Source: Symbiotaphrina buchneri
Taxonomy: Eukaryota; Ascomycota; Symbiotaphrinales; Symbiotaphrinaceae
Assembly: GCA_001599915.1 (NCBI GenBank)
Contig: BCIG01000016.1
Span: 434,001 to 498,000, forward strand
Length of the DNA: 64,000 bases
Reading direction: 5' to 3'
The notes below the pieces were generated by a model. It was not told where the DNA came from and ran no database searches. It saw only the letters and a list, made by a program, of their open reading frames with translations. Shown piece after piece: positions 34,378-46,521 of this stretch (position 1 is the first letter of the stretch; each line of letters begins with the position of its first letter). The position numbers and the translations under genes are program-made.

Positions 34378-35887
34378 TCAGCCTGTCAGGACGGCTCGAT
34401 CGAGTTTCGTGATCCGCGCCTCCAGATCCTGCACCAGCTCTTCTACGGCCGTCATATCTTTGAGGGTCGCCGCATCGTTTTGTTTCATCGCAACGTCAAG
34501 CTTCTCCAGGGCCCCGCGCCAGGTTGTAATCTCGGAGTCCATCTTGTCGTGTGCCTTTTCCAGTCGATCTATGGTTTGACTGGCAGATCCCGCCTGGGCG
34601 TGCAGCACGTGCAGCGTCCTCAGACGTTCAAGGACTGTAGGTAGAAGAGGAGCCAGGTTGTCGATCGTGCCTAGGGTCCCATAGAGCGCTTTGATCTTGG
34701 GAATCTCGTCGCTGTATACAGTTGAGAGCACCTCGGCAGCTTCGCCCTCCGCAGCTACGGTTTCCTCCAAGAAGTCCTTGTCCTTTCCTTGATGATCCTG
34801 ATCCATCTTGGCGGCGCGCCTCATCTCCTCCAATCGTTCTGCCTCCTGTGTGAGCTGTCGCACCCTTCGGCTAATCGAATCGATTGAAGAAGGTGAGGTC
34901 TCGGAGAGAGCGGCAAGTTGGCTATTGAGCTGTTCCAGACCAGGAAGGAGCGCGTGAGTTTCGGATTCGGCCAAAGCCGTCCAGGAAGATGACCGTGTCC
35001 CAAGTAATTTTTCCAGCAGCGTTAGCCTGGCCTCAAAATCGGCTACTTTTGGCAGTGCCTGACTCTGTTCGTAAGCCGCAAATGGCTGGATAGTGTATGT
35101 AGTCTCGGGTTCCGCCCCGGAAGTTTGCTGAGACGGTTTGGATTCTGCTCCTGTACTTGTAGTACTCCTGTTAATATTTTTCGCAAGTTGGGCGGCAAGA
35201 TGGAGCGCGGGCGAGCGAGATTTGACGTCTTCAGCATGCAACGCTTCGAGCATTCGACACAAGTTATCAATACCCTTGACCGCTTCATCCTCGTCGTCCG
35301 GATTGCTGGCAGGCTCGCCTTTGCCTGCCCGTTCATCCTCGAGCTCCGCCTTCAATTCCTCAGCCTCTCGGAGCAATCTCGCCAACCTCAGCTTTGGCGT
35401 CTCCAGATCCTCATCGCTCGACTCCTCCGATTCGTCTGCGCCGAGATATCCCTTGCGCAGGCGGCGTTCGCTTGCCGCATATGCCCTCCGCTTCCGAGTG
35501 ATGCTGTTAGAACGACGCCTGCGACGGCTGTCCCCGGCGGCTGGGGTGAAATGTGCTCGTGCTTCGCCTGGGCGTAGATGTCTCCGGTCAATTATTCTAT
35601 CCTCGCCGCCGGCGTCATCGGAGGCCTCCTCTGAAGAAGGCGAGCGAACGGTACTGGTCTGCAGATGTCGATTGTCAAGCCTCTAGCCGGAAGAACAAGT
35701 CAGTCGCTTTGCTTACAGGTATCGTGGACGCTGCCTCGGTCAATTCTGGAGTCTCGTAAGTGTCTGGGGCCGAATCCTGTGGGGTAAAGGAGCTTGGTCA
35801 GCATTCCCCCGAGGTAGGATCCGAGCCAAAACGGAAGATGATGCTGACCAGATCAGGGAGATCGGCATATTTCTTGTTGAGCGCCAT
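34378..35887 (-). CDS. Dynactin subunit 2 (dynamitin, p50), 459 aa
   Basis: Exons on the minus strand, 35887-35849, 35776-35717 and 35658-34378, close in frame. The N-terminus MALNKKYADLPDL then DSAPDTYETPEL is the dynamitin signature that binds the Arp1 filament and dynactin shoulder. A Ser/Arg/Glu-rich part and several long coiled coils follow (about 140-170, 265-330 and 380-450), with FEARLTLLEKLLGT in the middle. Dynactin links dynein to cargo and moves nuclei and endosomes in hyphae; Jnm1 is the yeast equivalent. Only 135 bp lie between its stop and that of alg12. Confidence 0.93.
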
Positions 35888-36693
35888 GGAAATACGGTGT
35901 GGCTGATGTCGTAAAGGCACTGGAGGAGAGTGCAGGAGAGAAGGGAGCAATGGAAAGCCTCGAGGGGGACAGCAAAGACGGAGCTATCTGTAAGCACCTT
36001 AAAGTATCCTGTACCGTACCGTATTGATTTAATCTTACCCGTACCTCGACGTAAGGTAACAATCACTGAAAGCGCGTCGCGTGTTTCACGGGGAACTAGC
36101 GCGCCTCTTCCCGTCGTCTGTGCGTGACGAGCTTCTATCAATGTACCGGTATCTCACCGCCATGACCACTTCCATTTCTCCCCTGCCAGAGTCAAGGCTT
36201 AAGGTAGACGGAATTCATTCTTACAAGCACTCCATCGTCCCTGTCAATAGACTAAGGTGGTCTATGGGCCGGCAAGGAGAACAGAATTCGCATTGGAGAT
36301 CGGATCGCAAGATTCACAGGACAGGCGTCCATGATCTCAACCGACGCTAAGCCACGCAGCTATGGGAAACTAACTTAAGGTGCCTTAAGGTAGGGAACAG
36401 GAGTCAGGACGAACCCCTACGAGTTACGACCTCCCCTTATCTGACTTGAGGTAGCTATCTACGATAGTATCTTATATTATGGTCCCTTTCTGGCCTTGCT
36501 CTTCGTCCCGTCTTCAAACCGCGATTTCCTCATTTGATGCTGTCTTTCTTTTGCTGCAGTGTGTCTCTTGTCATTCTCATAGCTTATCTATCATCATGAG
36601 CCCAACCTCTTGCGCAGACGTCCAGAGCAGCGAAAGTGAGATGGTCAGAATAGACCCCAGCTATCTCTGAGGCTCGATCTTGCTCCTGGTGAA
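35888..36693. other. Divergent gap, dynamitin / ABC transporter
   Basis: TACC words at 35995-36060 and 36375-36460. A plus-strand ATG at 36596 opens 24 codons (MSPTSCADVQSSE) that may be an upstream exon or leader ORF of the ABC transporter, but I found no consistent splice into it. Confidence 0.45.
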
Positions 36694-39600
36694 ATGGCAG
36701 TGATTCCAGCTCCAACGGTGGCTTGGTTTGACTGGTACTCACTCTTCGTGTGCGCCGTCTCCCTCCTGGTCCTACCATTCCAGGTCCGAAAATTACGGGC
36801 TTCTAAATCAAGGTCGAGCCCTCAGGAGAGCGGTTTTCTGAAATGGGCCAGCACTGTAGATATCCTTCACATCTTATACCAACCAGTTCTAATTATATAT
36901 AGACCCTGGGCGTGGCTTATATTGTCTGTCAATTAGTGTCCTCTGTTATTCGGTCAACGCCGGCTCGGAGCGCCTCAAAAGCACGTCTCCTGTCCAGTGC
37001 AGCATGTCCTATAGCAGCACTGGCTCTAAGCATCCTGTCATTCGTCGAGCATCGTCGAACTCGCCGTCCTTCCACGCCGATTGTCCTCTTTCTTCTTGCG
37101 TCCCTGATGGGTGATCTAATCCTGCTAACAGCCCCAACCGTGTCCTCAGAGGATATCGAGGCGCCAGAGGTTACCATCTTGCGTTGTAGCCTCGAGCTGG
37201 CGTACTTGGCCTGTGAGTCACGGAGCAGAGGATCCATGCAGCCGAGGTCGGAAGAAGCTTCGTCGATTGAAGACACTATAGGCATCCTTCAGGAGACGTT
37301 CTTCTGGTGGATCAATTCCATCCTCAAAAGGGGATATTGGGAGCACCTCACCCTCGAGGATATGCCCATACTAGATAGCGGACTGTCTTCAGAGAGACTA
37401 AGACAAAAGGCTCTGAAAACTTGGAAAGAAAGAGGTTTGAACACCAAGGAGACATCGGCCGCGGCTCCTTTCACTTTAATAACATCCTTCTGACACAATT
37501 GATAGCTAAGCCCCAAAGCAGAACGACCTTACCTCTACTACTACTGCGTTGTTTGATGAGACCGTTTCTTTCTGCGATCCTTCCTCGCCTTTTTCTGATC
37601 TTCTTCCGCTATTCTCAGCCGGTCATAATGGGTCTCGCCATCCGGTTTGTGAGCAGTTCAAGCCCTCACGCATCAGGTCCCGGAGCTGCTTATTGGCTGA
37701 TTCTCCTGGCCATAATCGTCTATATCGGTTTGGCGGTGAGAATCACATTTCTCCTGCCCCGTTACCTTGTCGAAGTGTCGCTCTAATATCATTTGCAGGT
37801 TTCGACAGCTGTGTATCAACACAGATTGAACCGCCTGCGGATCATGGTTAGAGGCTCGCTGATCGGGCTTATCTACAATCAAATCCTGGATGGCCAAAGC
37901 ACCGACTCGTCAGGCGGGGAAGCTGTGACCTTAATGAGTAATGATGTCAGTAGTGTGGAGGCTGTTGGAGAGATGTTTCATGAGATCTGGGCTCAGATGC
38001 TAGAGGTGGTTGTGGGTACAAGTCTATTGTACCGGCAAATTCGATGGTTTGCTTTTGTTCCACTTGTTATAGTGATCCGTAAGGTTGTCCTTAACTTGGC
38101 CGACACATATCTGACTGACTCGCAGTGTGTTCCCGCATGAGCGGTTATGTTGCGAAACATCTCCATAATAGGCAGAAAGCATGGAACATTGCTACTCAGG
38201 AGCGAATATCCATGACTGCATCAATGCTTGCCCAGGCTAAGAGCATGAAGGTTCTCGGAATGGCCGATGCCTTGAAAACATCTATCACAGCACTGCGGAG
38301 CAAGGAGATCGCCCTGTCAAAACGACTTAGGTGGATCATGGTAGCTTACAACGCCAGCGGTCAGTCTCCCTGCGATAGTTTTACCAATGTGTTCTCTTAC
38401 CATCCTCCTCTTGCTCAGCTGTTCTTTGTAGCTAAATATAGTCTCATAGCGAACGCCCTTGGTATTCTATCTCCTGTAGTGACTTTGGTTCTCTTTGCCA
38501 CAGCGGCTCTCCAAACTCGGCATGGTACTCTGAGTCCAGAGATAGCCTTTACTTCGATTGCTCTTCTTGCCTTGGTCACTCATCCAGCTAATATGGTCAT
38601 GACACACGTCCCACGTGCGGTTGCATGTCTTGCGAATTTCGAGAGGATCCAGACCTACCTACTACGGTCGTCGAACAACGATGGCAGAGTCATCGCCCCA
38701 ATGACGGCTAGGATTAGCAGGTGGCAGACGTTACAGAACAGGCCTGCAATTCTAATCGAAGGCGTGACCGTTACAACCCAAAAATTCCACGTCCTTCTTG
38801 ACAACATCAACTGCAGGGTTGATGAAGGATCTATTGTGATATGCGCAGGCCCCGTTGGTAGTGGGAAATCCACCCTCGCAAAAGTGATCCTCGGTGAGGT
38901 ACATCCGGTAACAGGTTCTGTTTCTCTCTCAACCCGGCGGATAGGATTCTGCGCCCAGACTGCTTGGCTTCCCAGACTGAGTATCCGAGAAGCAATAACG
39001 GGAAGCCATACAAGTGCCGAGATCAATTGGGACTGGTATAAAAGCATCCTGGACGCCTGCTCCCTAATCCACGATTTTGACTCTCTTCCTGACCGTGACG
39101 ACACTGACATTGGCAGTAGGGGTGTTAACTTGTCCGGAGGGCAAAAACAGCGTGTGATACGTCTAGCTAGGCATATACCCAGATTTGATATGGACTTCTG
39201 ACGAAAGATGGACGCAGGCTCTTGCTCGAGTACTTTATAGAAAATGTGATATACTTGTTCTTGACAACCCCTTCAGCGCATTGGATGGGGTGACCGAAAA
39301 AACAATCGTGGAGCAGCTGTTGAGTCCGGATGGCCTTCTGCGGCAACTGAGGACTACAGTCTTCCTGATTACAAACTCTGGTGAGATTCCTCACACTTTC
39401 CATGAAGATGCTGCCCTTGCTAAGTTCGTCCTATCTTTTACAGCCCAATATTTTGAATTGACAGACCAGCTTATCTTCCTGAAGGAAGGAAGGAAGGGTC
39501 CATGCCCAAGGTGCCTGGGACGATATTCAGCTTGCCAGAATACCTCTAGAGAAACTCATTCCTGAGAAGCAGATCAGTCGGCCAAACATATCAGCAGACC

Positions 39601-42019
39601 AGTATGCCCTCAAGTCGATGGCCCAGAAACAGTCCACTGAGAATGTTGTGGGGGATCTTACAAGGAGAACGGGTGGTCTGGCCATTTACTGTAATATACC
39701 TTTCCCAGGCTTCCTAGCTCTTGGCTAATCTGGGCAGCATTTTACTTTCGGGCGGTCGGCGCTTTGAATGCGTTCCTTATGATATTTTGTTCAGCGGCGT
39801 ACTCCTTCTTCCTGACGTTTTCCAGCTACTGGGTGAAATGGTGGACCGCAGCCAAACCCCAGCAAAATATACTTTTTGTCGTGGGATACGTTTTGATGTC
39901 ACTGTCGGCCTGGGTTGCTACCAGTGCTTCTATGTGGTTAGTACCCATAATGCTGGTGTTCAAACCGCAACAGAGGTATATATGCTGATTCGAAAGGTCG
40001 ACGCAAATCCGGATTGCCCCTGCCTCAGGGGCTGTGCTACATTATCAGCTACTCGGAAGGATTTTAGAGTAATCACTGTGGACCAGAGAGCTCGACTCGG
40101 GAATTCCGCTGATGAGTTCTTATAGCACTCCTCTATCCTACTTTACAGAGAACGGCATTGGGAAAATTCTCAACCGTTTAGTGCTGCAACTTTCACATTG
40201 AGTCGAGTGTTGACGTTCGCTAGATTTTCAGAAGGCATCCAGCTTGTTGATACACAACTACCATCGGCCTTTGCCAATTTAAGCACCCGTAAGTCGATGA
40301 GATGTTATCTTAGTCCCTGCGAGACATGAGCTGAGCCAAAATTTTAGAAGTATTGAAGCTGTTGATGCAGGCAGCATTGCTCTTCATCGTGCAGGTGAGG
40401 ATGATAGTCACACTTCCACTATGCACGTTCGTTGTGTTCTTCATTCAGAAGATATATCTACGAACATCTCGACAAGTCCGCTTCATTGAATTAGAATCAC
40501 AGTCAGCGGTTTACTCTAGCTTCCTTGAAACAGTAAGTAGGCTACTCCCTTTGTAGGACAATAGACAAAAGGTCTGACCCAAATAGATCGAAGGTATCGC
40601 AACCATACGTGCCTTTGGTTGGCAAGCAGAGTTCGAAAATCGAGCCAGCCATCACCTGGAAGATGCTCAGAGACCTGTATACCTTCTACTGTGTCTACAA
40701 CGGTGGCTCAACATTACTTTGGATCTTCTAATAGCTGCCATCGCAGTTATTGTGATTACTCTAGCAGCTACTGTAGAGGGTACGGCAAACGCTGGTGATG
40801 TGGGTGTAGCTCTCACTATGGTTATAGCTGCAAATACAACCCTACTACGGCTGGTAGAATACTGGACCACTTTGGAGATATCGCTGGGCGCCGTCGCTCG
40901 GCTGAAATCAGCTATTGAGGAAGCCCCTGAAGAATCCACAGTCGATGAGTACTTAATCCCTTCCAGTACGTGGCCATTGAAAGGGGCAATGCAAATAGAC
41001 CGTATTGCTGTTTCTTATGAGTAAGTACCAATTCCCGAAGAGCTCAGCTTTTCGGTCCCATGACCCTTCTATAGCATGGGCGGAAGGTTGACATGATAAT
41101 AGCCCAAAGGAGCTTGTCCTAAGTGAGATCAATCTGAACATAGAGGCGGGTCAGAGAGTTGTCATCGCAGGACGTACCGGAAGGTGTGTAATCATGAATT
41201 CGTGTTTCGTATCCTTTGTCTCCCGTTTTAGGGACCCTTCCCATTTATCTCGCTGCCTTCCTTTGATGCCCGTTCCATTGTCGTGCTAGAACTGACATTT
41301 GGCGTGTCCGAAATCAAAGTGGCAAATCAACCCTTTTCCTCGCGCTGCTCAGGGTCTTGGAGCTACGAAGTGGGCGTATCGGGGTCGATGGAGTCGACCT
41401 GTCTCGAGTACCGACGGAGCTCGTACGTCGACGATGTTTCATTGCGATGCCTCAAGATACGTTTATCATCCCGGAGTCCAGCCTTCGCTTCAACCTCGAT
41501 CCCTACCAGGAGCTCACCAATCTTGCCGTCGTGACGGCACTTCAAAAAACGCATCTCTGGCGCCATTTTCTGACGTCGTATCCAGAAGGTGCAATGCAAC
41601 CGCAGGATATGCACGAAACACCAACGGATATTATTGACGCGGTGATAAACACAGCTGTAGGCTCTTTCTCACCTATGTCGGTTGGGCAACTACAGCTTTT
41701 TGAGTTCGCCCGAACATTGCTTCGAGGCCAGTGTGCAACGGGAGAGGTCGCTGGTCCGCAGGTGCCCTCATCTGAAAGGAAGCCTGTCCTTCTTCTCGAT
41801 GAGGCTACTTCCTCACTTGATTCGACTAGTGAGAGAATTATCCACGACCTCGTACAAGAAGAGTTTATGGATAAAGGACATACTGTCATTGTTATCACTC
41901 ATCGCAGCACTGCATTGCAGCGTCACATGAGACCAGGCGTTGATAAAATCTTGTGGATGGAGAACGGGACAATCGAGAGTGTCAAAGGGTTCGAGAAGGA
42001 CTACCCGTCAGGAAAATAG
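36694..42019 (+). CDS. ABC-C (MRP-type) transporter with a 4-bp frameshift, possible pseudogene
   Basis: Sixteen exons: 36694-36855, 36903-37434, 37506-37735, 37799-38078, 38126-38359, 38450-39153, 39218-39380, 39444-39690, 39738-39936, 39997-40068, 40126-40175, 40232-40288, 40348-40532, 40587-41020, 41103-41183, 41320-42019. Layout is TMD0-TMD1-NBD1-TMD2-NBD2, about 1441 residues. NBD1 has GPVGSGKST, LSGGQKQR and ILVLDNPFSALDG. NBD2 has GRTGSGKST (split by a 136-bp intron), MSVGQLQLFEFAR and VLLLDEATSSLD. Exon 8 holds four AAGG units at 39482-39497; three would keep LKEGR-VHAQGAWDD in frame, four shift it to a stop about 20 codons later. Everything downstream still reads well, so the lesion is recent, polymorphic or an assembly error. 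Substrate unknown; no biosynthetic cluster surrounds it. Confidence 0.85.
39482..39497 (+). repeat. AAGG tetranucleotide x4 in ABC transporter exon
   Basis: A 16-bp microsatellite inside coding sequence just after NBD1. The copy number is one more than the reading frame requires, which points to replication slippage. Confidence 0.85.
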
Positions 42020-42371
42020 TGGGCAACGTAATACAGCTTCTTGTATGGCTTATGGTGTGGCTGATGATGCCTACTTAAGTCTCTGATATCTATGAGTATA
42101 ACTTGAGGTAATTGCGCGCTGATATGTGTGTTACGAAGGGAAGATCACGTCCTCGACCATTAGATACCTGCCAAGTGCGAAGGTATTGTAATGTAATTAG
42201 CCATCCCGCATGAGGCTTTGTCGTACCGTTGTCATCCTGAAAAGATCACGCAATCCAAAGGATCCATCATCGAAGAGCAGCAGAAAGGAGACAAGGAAGG
42301 GTAACAGTAGCATGTTGCGTTCATAGATCAATGCGTGAATTTCTGGTATCGTGTGGTCCATCCCGCCCGCG
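42020..42371. other. Intergenic between convergent genes
   Basis: 352 bp, no gene seen. Holds the 3' ends of the transporter gene and the small gene that follows. Confidence 0.5.
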
Positions 42372-43056
42372 CTACTCCCACTTTTCCGGCGGAGGATAGT
42401 AATCGTAGACCAGCTTCGCCTCTTCCCGCTCGTCGCCTTTGACGACGACGACATGGCGAACATGATACCTCTTCCCGTCGATGATCTCAAACCCCCACAC
42501 CTGGTCAGCCGTCCAGCCCCGGTCGAGGCTGACGACCCCGCTCTGTATCACGCCATCCTTGCGCGCCTCCTCGTTCCATCCGGTCGTCAAGAACCCGTCC
42601 TCGATGTCTTCCAGCTTCGCAAACCGGCTGTGACCCCTCACTTTGCCGAAGATGTGGTCCTCGTGTTCGCGCTCCTTCCAGTCCAGCGTCCGGTTCTCGG
42701 TCGTCCCGGAGATGGCCCCGCCCAGCGCCGACTGCTCTATATCGATGTGGGTAGTGCCGGTCTCGTCCTTGTACTGCTTCACGTTCAGGGTGATGGTGGC
42801 ATAGCCAATGGCGCGGCGCATGAACCAGGAGACGCCTTGCTGAGCGATTGAACCACCGTAAGCCTCGGTCACGTCAAGGGGAATTCAATGAGGAGAAGGG
42901 ACCAACCATGGTCAGCATCGCATCCAGGTCGGTTGAGAGAGTCTTGTTCTACCCGCCAGTTAGACTAGACCTGAGTCGAGAGGACCGCCCGGTGATACGA
43001 ACCATGGTATATGTCCCGGTCAGGTCGAGCAACGTGACCGTCGGAGGACTAGCCAT
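42372..43056 (-). CDS. Conserved fungal protein, lipocalin-like, 187 aa
   Basis: Exons on the minus strand, 43056-43003, 42948-42907 (42 nt, NKTLSTDLDAMLTM) and 42839-42372, close in frame. It starts MASPPTVTLLDLTGTYTM, continues QGVSWFMRRAIGYATITLNV, GGAISGTTENRTLDW and HEDHIFGKVRGHSRF, and ends WGFEIIDGKRYHVRHVVV, LVYDYYPP. The alternating pattern looks like a single beta barrel with a G-x-Y/W-like opening, as in lipocalins and other small ligand-binding barrels. I recall similar unannotated proteins in many ascomycetes. No signal peptide, so probably cytosolic. Function and ligand unknown. It is convergent with the ABC transporter. Confidence 0.82.
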
Positions 43057-43529
43057 GATGATCCCCACTTTACAGCAGACTGAGACCTTGTCCTTTCCCC
43101 AGATCGTCCAAATGAACGATTATCGTGACGGCGTACGGATTGCCAGTTGCCCTCTCACCAGGTAAGGCCGTTAACGGACGACTTGGGGAATCTGGGACGA
43201 TGGATCTTGGCACAGATAAGCTTTTCAGTTAATTGCCCGTCTAGGCAAGGTACCTCAGGTGAGGCGCTCGCCGATGACTTCCCCGCGATTAGCTCCCGCG
43301 CTGCTTCGAACTGTAAAGCAGGTAAGGTACAAATCGTTACCTGTACCTTTGTACAGTAAATTCACGTACAATAACTTGAGAACCGGTGGTCTTGAACGGT
43401 CATTATTGCATTCCAAGTTGCTTTGCTACAGTATTCTTGCCTCCGCCACGTTGGGCTATGGACTAATTCATGCCGCATCCGGGGTGCTCGACAGATTTCC
43501 CCGCGAACATGGAACTGTCAATTCCTGCG
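43057..43529. other. Intergenic, 3' of cap2 and 5' of the small gene
   Basis: TACC words at 43243-43265 and 43318-43360. No gene recognised. Confidence 0.5.
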
Positions 43530-44753
43530 TTAACGTTTGATTGAGTTGATCATCTCCTGCTGTGTTGCTTTCTCTCTGTTCACCTCACTCAGAGGTCCAA
43601 TGCCTACTCCGTCGTTAGCACCTAGCGAGGGGTAGGATATATGCAACATATCAGGGACCGGCTTACTTCGAAGGTCGCCCACGACATCTTTCGCTATAGC
43701 TCAAAGTAAGTATTTGAATTTCCCTTGCAGCTGAAAGTTCCCAGTAATGGCTCACCTTTGCCAAAGTAGACCTCCTCTAGATAGCGTGTCAATTTTGATC
43801 CTCAGTCAGGATGCGGAAGTGGAACTTACGAAGCAGGTTGCGCATCTTCAATTCCATGTCCTCTACCAGCTGTGTCACGAGGTTAGCAGCTGGACGGACT
43901 TTCGATGAGCCTTCTCCCATACTTTGCCTATATTCGCGATATGGCTGCTATCATTCTCCACGGGCATGTCCTGCTCGATTTGCCTGGTCATGTTTTCACT
44001 GAGGTCCATGTCTCCTAAGCTCTCTGTGCTGGTGCTCAGATGGAGTATAACAGTGCTGGTAAGCTTGTAATGTGCCGTGCGCGCCCGGTCAATCGCTTCA
44101 AAGACGTGGATCGAATCCCAAGCGCCATCGCTCTTGGACGCCGGAGAGACAGCTGCAGAGGATCGTGAGCCGTTTGTCTTCGAAAACCCGCGGGTCTGCT
44201 AGTTTACTCACTCTTCTTCAATAAAACAACCCCAGCAAATCCATCATCCAGATTCCAGAAGTAGACCGAAGAAACACCGCCTTCGTAGTACCTGATGCCG
44301 GCGACAAGCGACCAATTTTAGACATGTACCCCTACCAACAGGGTTGAAGAAAAGGTTGCTGCGACTCACAATTCCCTATAGACGTCGAATGCCTCGTTGG
44401 CGGCCACTTCCATTTTCCTTACCCTGTCGCTTGGTACCGTGCCATCAGATAGCGGGGGATCGAACTCGTTGCTCCATGGGCTGCGGTAGCTGTCGCCATC
44501 TCGGTTATAGTCGCAAAGCAAATAGTCACGGCCTGTGGTCTTGCATCTCCGAACTTCGAGAGGCTGGTCAACCGAAGACAGGAGGTCCTCGGTCAGATCT
44601 GGTACGAGGCTGCAGATAGCGGAGAGGTTGCGAGCTGTATGCTTGGGATTAAGCCGTCGCAGCAGGTCGCTATCACGCATTAATATAGAGCTCTAGGCTA
44701 TATGCAGGTGTAAAGACTCACAGAGCGCTGTCGAATTGATCTACTCCTGCCAT
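43530..44753 (-). CDS. cap2: F-actin-capping protein subunit beta, 273 aa
   Basis: Eight exons on the minus strand, 44753-44722, 44669-44370, 44291-44212, 44152-43923, 43869-43830, 43776-43756 (21 nt), 43693-43667 (27 nt) and 43621-43530, close in frame. The product [19 protein letters not shown], then [37 protein letters not shown] and [18 protein letters not shown] is the highly conserved CapZ-beta/Cap2 core. The C-terminal helix block ends [20 protein letters not shown], the actin-binding tentacle. With the alpha subunit it caps filament barbed ends. The chain of tiny exons near the 3' end is supported by each restoring expected residues. Confidence 0.95.
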
Positions 44754-45577
44754 CTTTTGCGGAGTTGAACGAATGGCTGTCTCATGTGCACCGGAAAGTG
44801 GAAGGGGCCGCGTTGGGGTTCGATTTCCGGTAATTACAGTCCGTTGATGTTCTCGTACCTACCAGGTACCTTAAGTGGGAGGTACTTCTCCAGATACTGT
44901 AGGTGCGTACGTACACACATTACCGACCAAACTGTACCTTGACCCTCCCCTTCACTGTGCGAGAATACAGAAGCTCTCCGGTCTATGTGGTGCGTACCTT
45001 AGTTAAGAAATTATCAGGACGTGAGAGGCTCCGTCCAAGATTTCGCAATTTTTCATCTACCAGCTACAGTGTTGCAAACCCGTTTTATTTGTCGTGCCTC
45101 CGATTGGAGACCAACCGCCAACTTGGACTGGCTTCTCCACGTAAGGCAAGAATGTTTTCTTGAGTTCACTGGAAGGTGAGGGGGGCCACAATGGGCTGTC
45201 CCACAGGAGGCCCTGATAATTCTTCACTCGAGCTTGTCATATTTTGATCGCTTCTAAAAAGAGCCTCGAGCCAAGGCTTCCTAGATCCATAAATGTGCCA
45301 CTGACTGAATGATCCGATGTCTAAGACATTATCACCAGGGCCCTGATCGGTGTGATGTTGTTAATTCGACAATGACCATGCTCGAGGGTAGCATCAACGT
45401 CAACAGCAACGTGATGTATAGTGATATCCCGCTTGTCACGATTCATTGTGCGATCGTAATGATATTACGTCAAGTAGCCGGGGACCGCTCATCCTGACTG
45501 TCCTCGGGTGAGCCCTGCAGAGATTATATGGCGACGAGCAAGAGATGGCGTATGATGGAGATTCGGTCAGGAGCATT
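44754..45577. other. Intergenic, upstream of cap2
   Basis: TACC words at 44858-44945. No gene. A B-box-like GGTTCGATTTC at 44814-44824 has no matching A box or cloverleaf, so no tRNA is called. Confidence 0.5.
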
Positions 45578-46521
45578 CTAGGACTGAGTCCATGGTAAAC
45601 CTAGCTCGTGCATCCTGACCGCTAGTTGGAAAATATAATCCAAGCTGCTGGAGCATTAATAAAGCCCACGGGAGTAATATCAAAAGAGCATACCTCTCGC
45701 ATTGTGTCTTCGCCTTCGCTACGTCGTCACCCCATACATAACTGTACCTATTAGTTGTCTGGCGTGCAGACAGCGGCCTGGGGTAATGGCTTACATCCCA
45801 TGCCTTCGCACAAGAACAGCATATGTATCCGGATACTTTTCCATTGCCACAGTTAGACTCCCTGTCAGATCCTCCTCACTGCTCACATTGTCAGTAGGGT
45901 GCCTATAGCAAGCAATCTTTTCAAGCAGTACTGACTGGGCTGTATTTTCTATGATTGGTATTCTCAACGTGTCGTAATAGCCTAACATGCCCTGCTTCCC
46001 TCGACCTTTAGGGATACCTTTTATCTGCTCAATGTTGCTGATCTCGAACATGCCGTCTTTGCCCTTTTGGCGCTCCACCAGGAGGGTTACCAGCACAGCC
46101 CACTGTGAATGGGTATGTATACAGCAGCCTGCGCCTCGATCAAAAGCGGCGAGGAAGAGAGGTGTGCAGGCGGAAGGTTTCAATACAGTTGGCTTGCGAA
46201 GGTATTTGCGCTCGGGATATGAGAGAACAAACATGTCGGTGGGTTTCATCAGCTCTTTTTGTACCCCAGAAGGAGCAATAAATATGTGGTCATGGTGCCT
46301 GATGCTGGTGCCTCCCCCGGTTCCAGTCACCTATATAAGTCAGCAAAGACTGGACTTGCGATCGAGTAAAAATGATATACCCAGCCGAGATTGTAAAACT
46401 TCCGGCATAGTTCGCAAATGAGATTGGCCGGATGGTTTGCATCTTCTGAGAGGACCAGGTGGTCATTGCCGGCGCCGTCCTGCGCCAGATCAATGGCAGT
46501 TTCCGAAATTGGAATCTCCAT
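45578..46521 (-). CDS. mde1: Methylthioribulose-1-phosphate dehydratase, 264 aa
   Basis: Exons on the minus strand, 46521-46381, 46330-45795, 45741-45694 and 45647-45578, close in frame. Class II aldolase/adducin-type fold with [13 protein letters not shown] near residue 46, [11 protein letters not shown], the zinc ligands in [10 protein letters not shown], the third zinc His in VRRHGIYVWGDD, and the C-terminal MHELGLP. Mde1 dehydrates methylthioribulose-1-phosphate in the methionine salvage pathway in the cytosol. Acceptor TACAG at 45742 (giving HGIYVWG) is preferred over AATAG a few bases upstream because it matches the family. Confidence 0.93.

Noticed and set aside
36694-42019. ABC transporter as part of a secondary-metabolite cluster
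   Set aside because: The neighbours are dynamitin, a small unknown protein and capping protein; no PKS, NRPS, terpene or P450 gene is present.
44814-44824. tRNA B-box-like sequence
   Set aside because: No A box, acceptor stem or anticodon arm can be drawn around it.
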